Shown: positions 61,695 through 64,000 of the stretch, piece by piece
Position numbering within the stretch: position 1 is the first letter of the stretch
How the letters are laid out: every line of letters starts with the position of its first letter
NCBI GenBank assembly: GCA_050732575.1
Contig: JBOHRF010000002.1
Span: 1 to 64,000, forward strand
Length of the DNA stretch: 64,000 nt
Direction of reading: 5' to 3'
DNA from: JBBDWZ01 sp050732575
GTDB taxonomy: Bacteria > Gemmatimonadota > Gemmatimonadetes > Longimicrobiales > RSA9
The notes under the pieces: generated by a model
Seen by the model: only the letters and a program-made list of their open reading frames with translations
Database searches by the model: none
What the model was told of the DNA's origin: nothing
Position numbers and translations under genes: made by a program

Positions 61695-62505
61695 GAGTGC
61701 CCGTCGATGAATTGAACACGGGCGCGAGACGCTTACCGGGCGAGTACGTCTCCAGTTGCATGTTCATCGACTTGATGACCGGTACGTTGGTCTTGATTTG
61801 CACGGGGATACGACGAGCGTCGTCCGTGAAGAAGACTTCGGCCTTCCCGCCCTCGCTGAACAAGCCGCGCGTACGAATGATCGGCTGTATCACGATGACC
61901 GCAAATCGACCGGCCGGCACACTGATGGTATCCCGGCGAATCACCTTGACCGTGACCGGATTGCCATCCTCTTTCCAATAACGATCGAGTGTGTAGGTAT
62001 CGCCTACGTTGAGCGGTAGCGTGCGCACATAGTACAGGAACGACAAATCGTCGAGCGGCAGCTCCGTGGGCATGACGCCTGACTCATCGTTGTCGATTCG
62101 GTGCCAGCGTCGCTCCGCGGGATAAAAATCGATGGTGCGCTTGCGCTTGTAGCGGACCTCACGCACGTCCTGGAAGAAACGGTGGGAAACCAGGTCATAG
62201 ATGTCCAACCAGGACTGATACTCATCCTGCACGTGCGCCAGCGGAATGCCGCCCTTGAGGTATAGACGCAGCTTGTAGCTGGGGTGTCCCTGAATGGTGT
62301 CGAGCTGGAGCACCTCGATGGACCCGTTTCCCACTTCACCGAACAGGCTGAGCGACACCTTGTAGGTCATGCGCTCACCCGGGCCAAAAGGAACGGCCGC
62401 AACCGTGCGATCCGCAGTTCCCTTCGAATGAGTCTGCGCACCGGCCGCAACGGGCAAAGCCAACAACAGCGATAAAGCGATTTGCTGCCAACGACGAAAG
62501 ATCAA
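61690..62505 (-). CDS. DUF3108 periplasmic protein
   Basis: 271 residues. Signal peptide (ALSLLLALPVAAGAQ), then the beta-rich DUF3108 domain: FGPGERMTYKVSLSLFGEVG, LPLDDLSFLYYVRTLPLNVG, GKAEVFFTDDARRIPVQIKT. Resembles lipid-binding or carrier folds of the outer-membrane assembly type; function not established. TTG start, two bases after the stop of the glycosyltransferase gene, so the two form an operon. Convergent with the protease. Confidence 0.9.
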   Translation of the reverse strand: MIFRRWQQIALSLLLALPVAAGAQTHSKGTADRTVAAVPFGPGERMTYKVSLSLFGEVGNGSIEVLQLDTIQGHPSYKLRLYLKGGIPLAHVQDEYQSWLDIYDLVSHRFFQDVREVRYKRKRTIDFYPAERRWHRIDNDESGVMPTELPLDDLSFLYYVRTLPLNVGDTYTLDRYWKEDGNPVTVKVIRRDTISVPAGRFAVIVIQPIIRTRGLFSEGGKAEVFFTDDARRIPVQIKTNVPVIKSMNMQLETYSPGKRLAPVFNSSTGTH

Positions 62506-62507
62506 CT

Positions 62508-63995
62508 CTAGCTCTCCGGCTGGACATCTTGAGACGGTGCGAAGTCGACCGGGGTAACCTTCGGGTCCGGCGACTGAGCCTCACCGCCACCACTGTCCTT
62601 TGTACTTGTATCCGGGCCCGCACGTGCCCGACCGCGTCCGCGGCGACCGCGCCCGCCCCGCCGCGAGCGGCGTTTGCGGGGAACACCGCCTGGGACGGCC
62701 AGTGACGATTCCGGCGCCCCCTCACCGTTTTCCGGCTCCAGCGCTTCAGCCTCCGGCGCCTGAACCGGCTCAACTCCTGGTTCCAGGGCAGCTTGCGGCG
62801 TTTCCGGCCGCGGGCCCCGGCGCGCTCCACCGCGCCGTTTGCGGCGCCGTTTCCGTTTGGCCGGCGCACCCTGCTCGTTGAGTACCCTCGCCTCTGGCTC
62901 TTCCGTCACAGGCCCCGGCGCTGCGCCATTACCGGCCGGCCCCGCGGTATTTTGGGGCGCGGCAGCCCGCGCAGAGCGCGGCGCTGATCGATCGCGCTGG
63001 CGCGTGCGGCGCTCGCGCGCCGGCCGTTCGTCCGTTGCCGCTTGATTCGCTTTGCCCGGACGCGGCCCTTTCGCCGTCTTTTTGCCCGGGCCCGATCGTT
63101 CCGCCCGTCGCTCACCGGACCGCCCCCGGTCCGCAGTTGCGCCCGATGCGCGCCCTTGTGAACGCTGGGAGTCAGGCTGTGCGTCGACATTCTGGGTGGC
63201 CGCCCGGTTCGAGCGCCGCCGATCGCGCAAGTCGATCATCGATGTGGCCGGTAGCGCATGTCCGGTTAGCGGACCCGTTGTGCCGCGCGCGTAGTGGAAT
63301 ATCGACTGGATCACCGGCCAGAGTGCCTGCCGGCTGGCGCGCTGCTGCCGATCGCTGCGGATCGTGTATTCCACAACGTCGGTCCGGCGCGAGTGTGCCT
63401 GCGCAACACGCAGCAGCTCGGCGTTGGCCACCCAGCCATCCCAGGTCAACAGACGGTGCTCGCCGTTCGCTTCCAGCGCGCGTTTGAGCACGATCACGCG
63501 ATAGGCGCGCAAGCCGCACAATGCATCACTCACACCTTCGGGCCAGCCGCGCCGCCGCAGCAGCAGATTCCCCAAACGCCGGCCCCAACGAGCGGCGCGT
63601 CCTGCCGTTTCCGCCACTTTTGCGTTGGCCACCACGATGTCCGCTCCCGCTTCCACTCGCTTGAGCAACCCTTGCAGCTCAGCGGGGTCATCGGTGAAGT
63701 CGGCCTGCAACGTCACAACCACATCGCGCTTGGGATACTCCGCCCTGCGCACGGCCTCGCGCACCAGCAGCTCGAGGGCGGTGGCATAACCTCGCCGTTG
63801 CTCGATCTGAACGACCGTGAGCGGAAGAATACGTTGGTAGGGTGACAGCACCTCGGCCGTGCCATCGGTCGAGCCGTCATTGGCCACGAGGATTTGGTAG
63901 TCGCGCGGGAAGCTGGCCATCACCTGGCGCACCTTCCACAACAAGACTCCTACTGTGCGCTCCTCGTTGTGCGCGGGAATGCAGATGTAGATCAC
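62508..63995 (-). CDS. GT2 glycosyltransferase with long basic tail
   Basis: 495 residues. Residues 1-250 form a GT-A domain as in dolichol-phosphate mannose synthase: YICIPAHNEERTVGVLLWKV, LVANDGSTDGTAEV, QIEQRRGYATALELLVREA, VTLQADFTDDPAEL (DxD-like). Residues 255-495 are low-complexity, Arg/Lys/Pro/Ala-rich (RKRRSRRGGRGRRGRGRARA), and probably disordered. No transmembrane helix. GTG start at the window edge agrees with the family. Lipid- or protein-linked sugar transfer is expected; the tail may bind nucleic acid or phospholipid. Confidence 0.85.
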   Translation of the reverse strand: MIYICIPAHNEERTVGVLLWKVRQVMASFPRDYQILVANDGSTDGTAEVLSPYQRILPLTVVQIEQRRGYATALELLVREAVRRAEYPKRDVVVTLQADFTDDPAELQGLLKRVEAGADIVVANAKVAETAGRAARWGRRLGNLLLRRRGWPEGVSDALCGLRAYRVIVLKRALEANGEHRLLTWDGWVANAELLRVAQAHSRRTDVVEYTIRSDRQQRASRQALWPVIQSIFHYARGTTGPLTGHALPATSMIDLRDRRRSNRAATQNVDAQPDSQRSQGRASGATADRGRSGERRAERSGPGKKTAKGPRPGKANQAATDERPARERRTRQRDRSAPRSARAAAPQNTAGPAGNGAAPGPVTEEPEARVLNEQGAPAKRKRRRKRRGGARRGPRPETPQAALEPGVEPVQAPEAEALEPENGEGAPESSLAVPGGVPRKRRSRRGGRGRRGRGRARAGPDTSTKDSGGGEAQSPDPKVTPVDFAPSQDVQPES

Positions 63996-64000
63996 GTGTC

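Overview
This is a GC-rich bacterial window of 64 kb, most likely from a member of the Gemmatimonadota or a relative. That placement is an inference from gene style: a SARP/BTAD-plus-TPR regulator, a lone PadR regulator, a 6-bladed beta-propeller lipoprotein-type gene, a lipoprotein ending in a TonB-plug-like segment, and PPP and glycogen genes in compact minus-strand runs. There is no rRNA; one tRNA-Val(CAC) lies at 58.8 kb. No CRISPR array, insertion sequence or prophage is visible.

Layout. 0.1-2.2 kb: PadR regulator, then Ku followed directly by an HTH-TPR protein. 2.5-10.8 kb: one giant cyclic beta-1,2-glucan synthase. 10.9-16.0 kb: OmpA-like lipoprotein with a 23-codon leader ORF, an XRE regulator, a TonB-plug-like lipoprotein, and a BTAD-TM-TPR regulator cut by one in-frame TGA. 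16.2-20.9 kb: a scarred NHEJ locus with hicB and a deletion-shrunken hicA, a frameshifted partial copy of ligD, a toxin-antitoxin-like DUF6036 pair, then intact ligD. 20.9-26.9 kb: DUF72, hydrolase, the glyoxylate shunt (aceB-aceA) and an aldo/keto reductase. 27.1-33.9 kb: TreZ, glycogen debranching enzyme and a three-gene sugar ABC transporter. 34.4-42 kb: two-component system, SGNH lipoprotein, DUF411 and Csp-type copper proteins, and membrane proteins. 42-48 kb: accessory zone with a frameshifted propeller, a RES/Xre toxin-antitoxin pair, two unknown genes, a HEPN-motif gene and a CHASE3 pseudogene. 48-57.8 kb: a minus-strand carbohydrate operon (GH15, transketolase, Gnd, Zwf, a glucokinase-lactonase fusion) bracketed by wrecked ends (pgl, rpe, HAD and cupredoxin remnants on one side, transaldolase remnant on the other). 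58-64 kb: kinase remnant, small acidic protein, tRNA, M6 protease, DUF3108 protein and a glycosyltransferase.

How the genes fit. Ku and LigD form a two-protein end-joining system split over 14 kb. GH15, debranching enzyme and TreZ release glucose and trehalose from alpha-glucans; the ROK domain phosphorylates glucose, and Zwf, Pgl and Gnd with transketolase run the pentose phosphate pathway. AceA and AceB spare carbon on C2 substrates.

Two cross-cutting patterns stand out. First, many intergenic spaces hold short-period (9-10 nt) arrays whose unit differs from locus to locus and which often come as two facing, inverted arms; some arms even contain the stop codon of the neighbouring gene. Second, the window carries an unusual number of small lesions (single-base frameshifts, one in-frame stop, internal deletions, gene-fragment splices) clustered at 13-17 kb, 42-48 kb and 56.7-58.7 kb, beside intact large genes.
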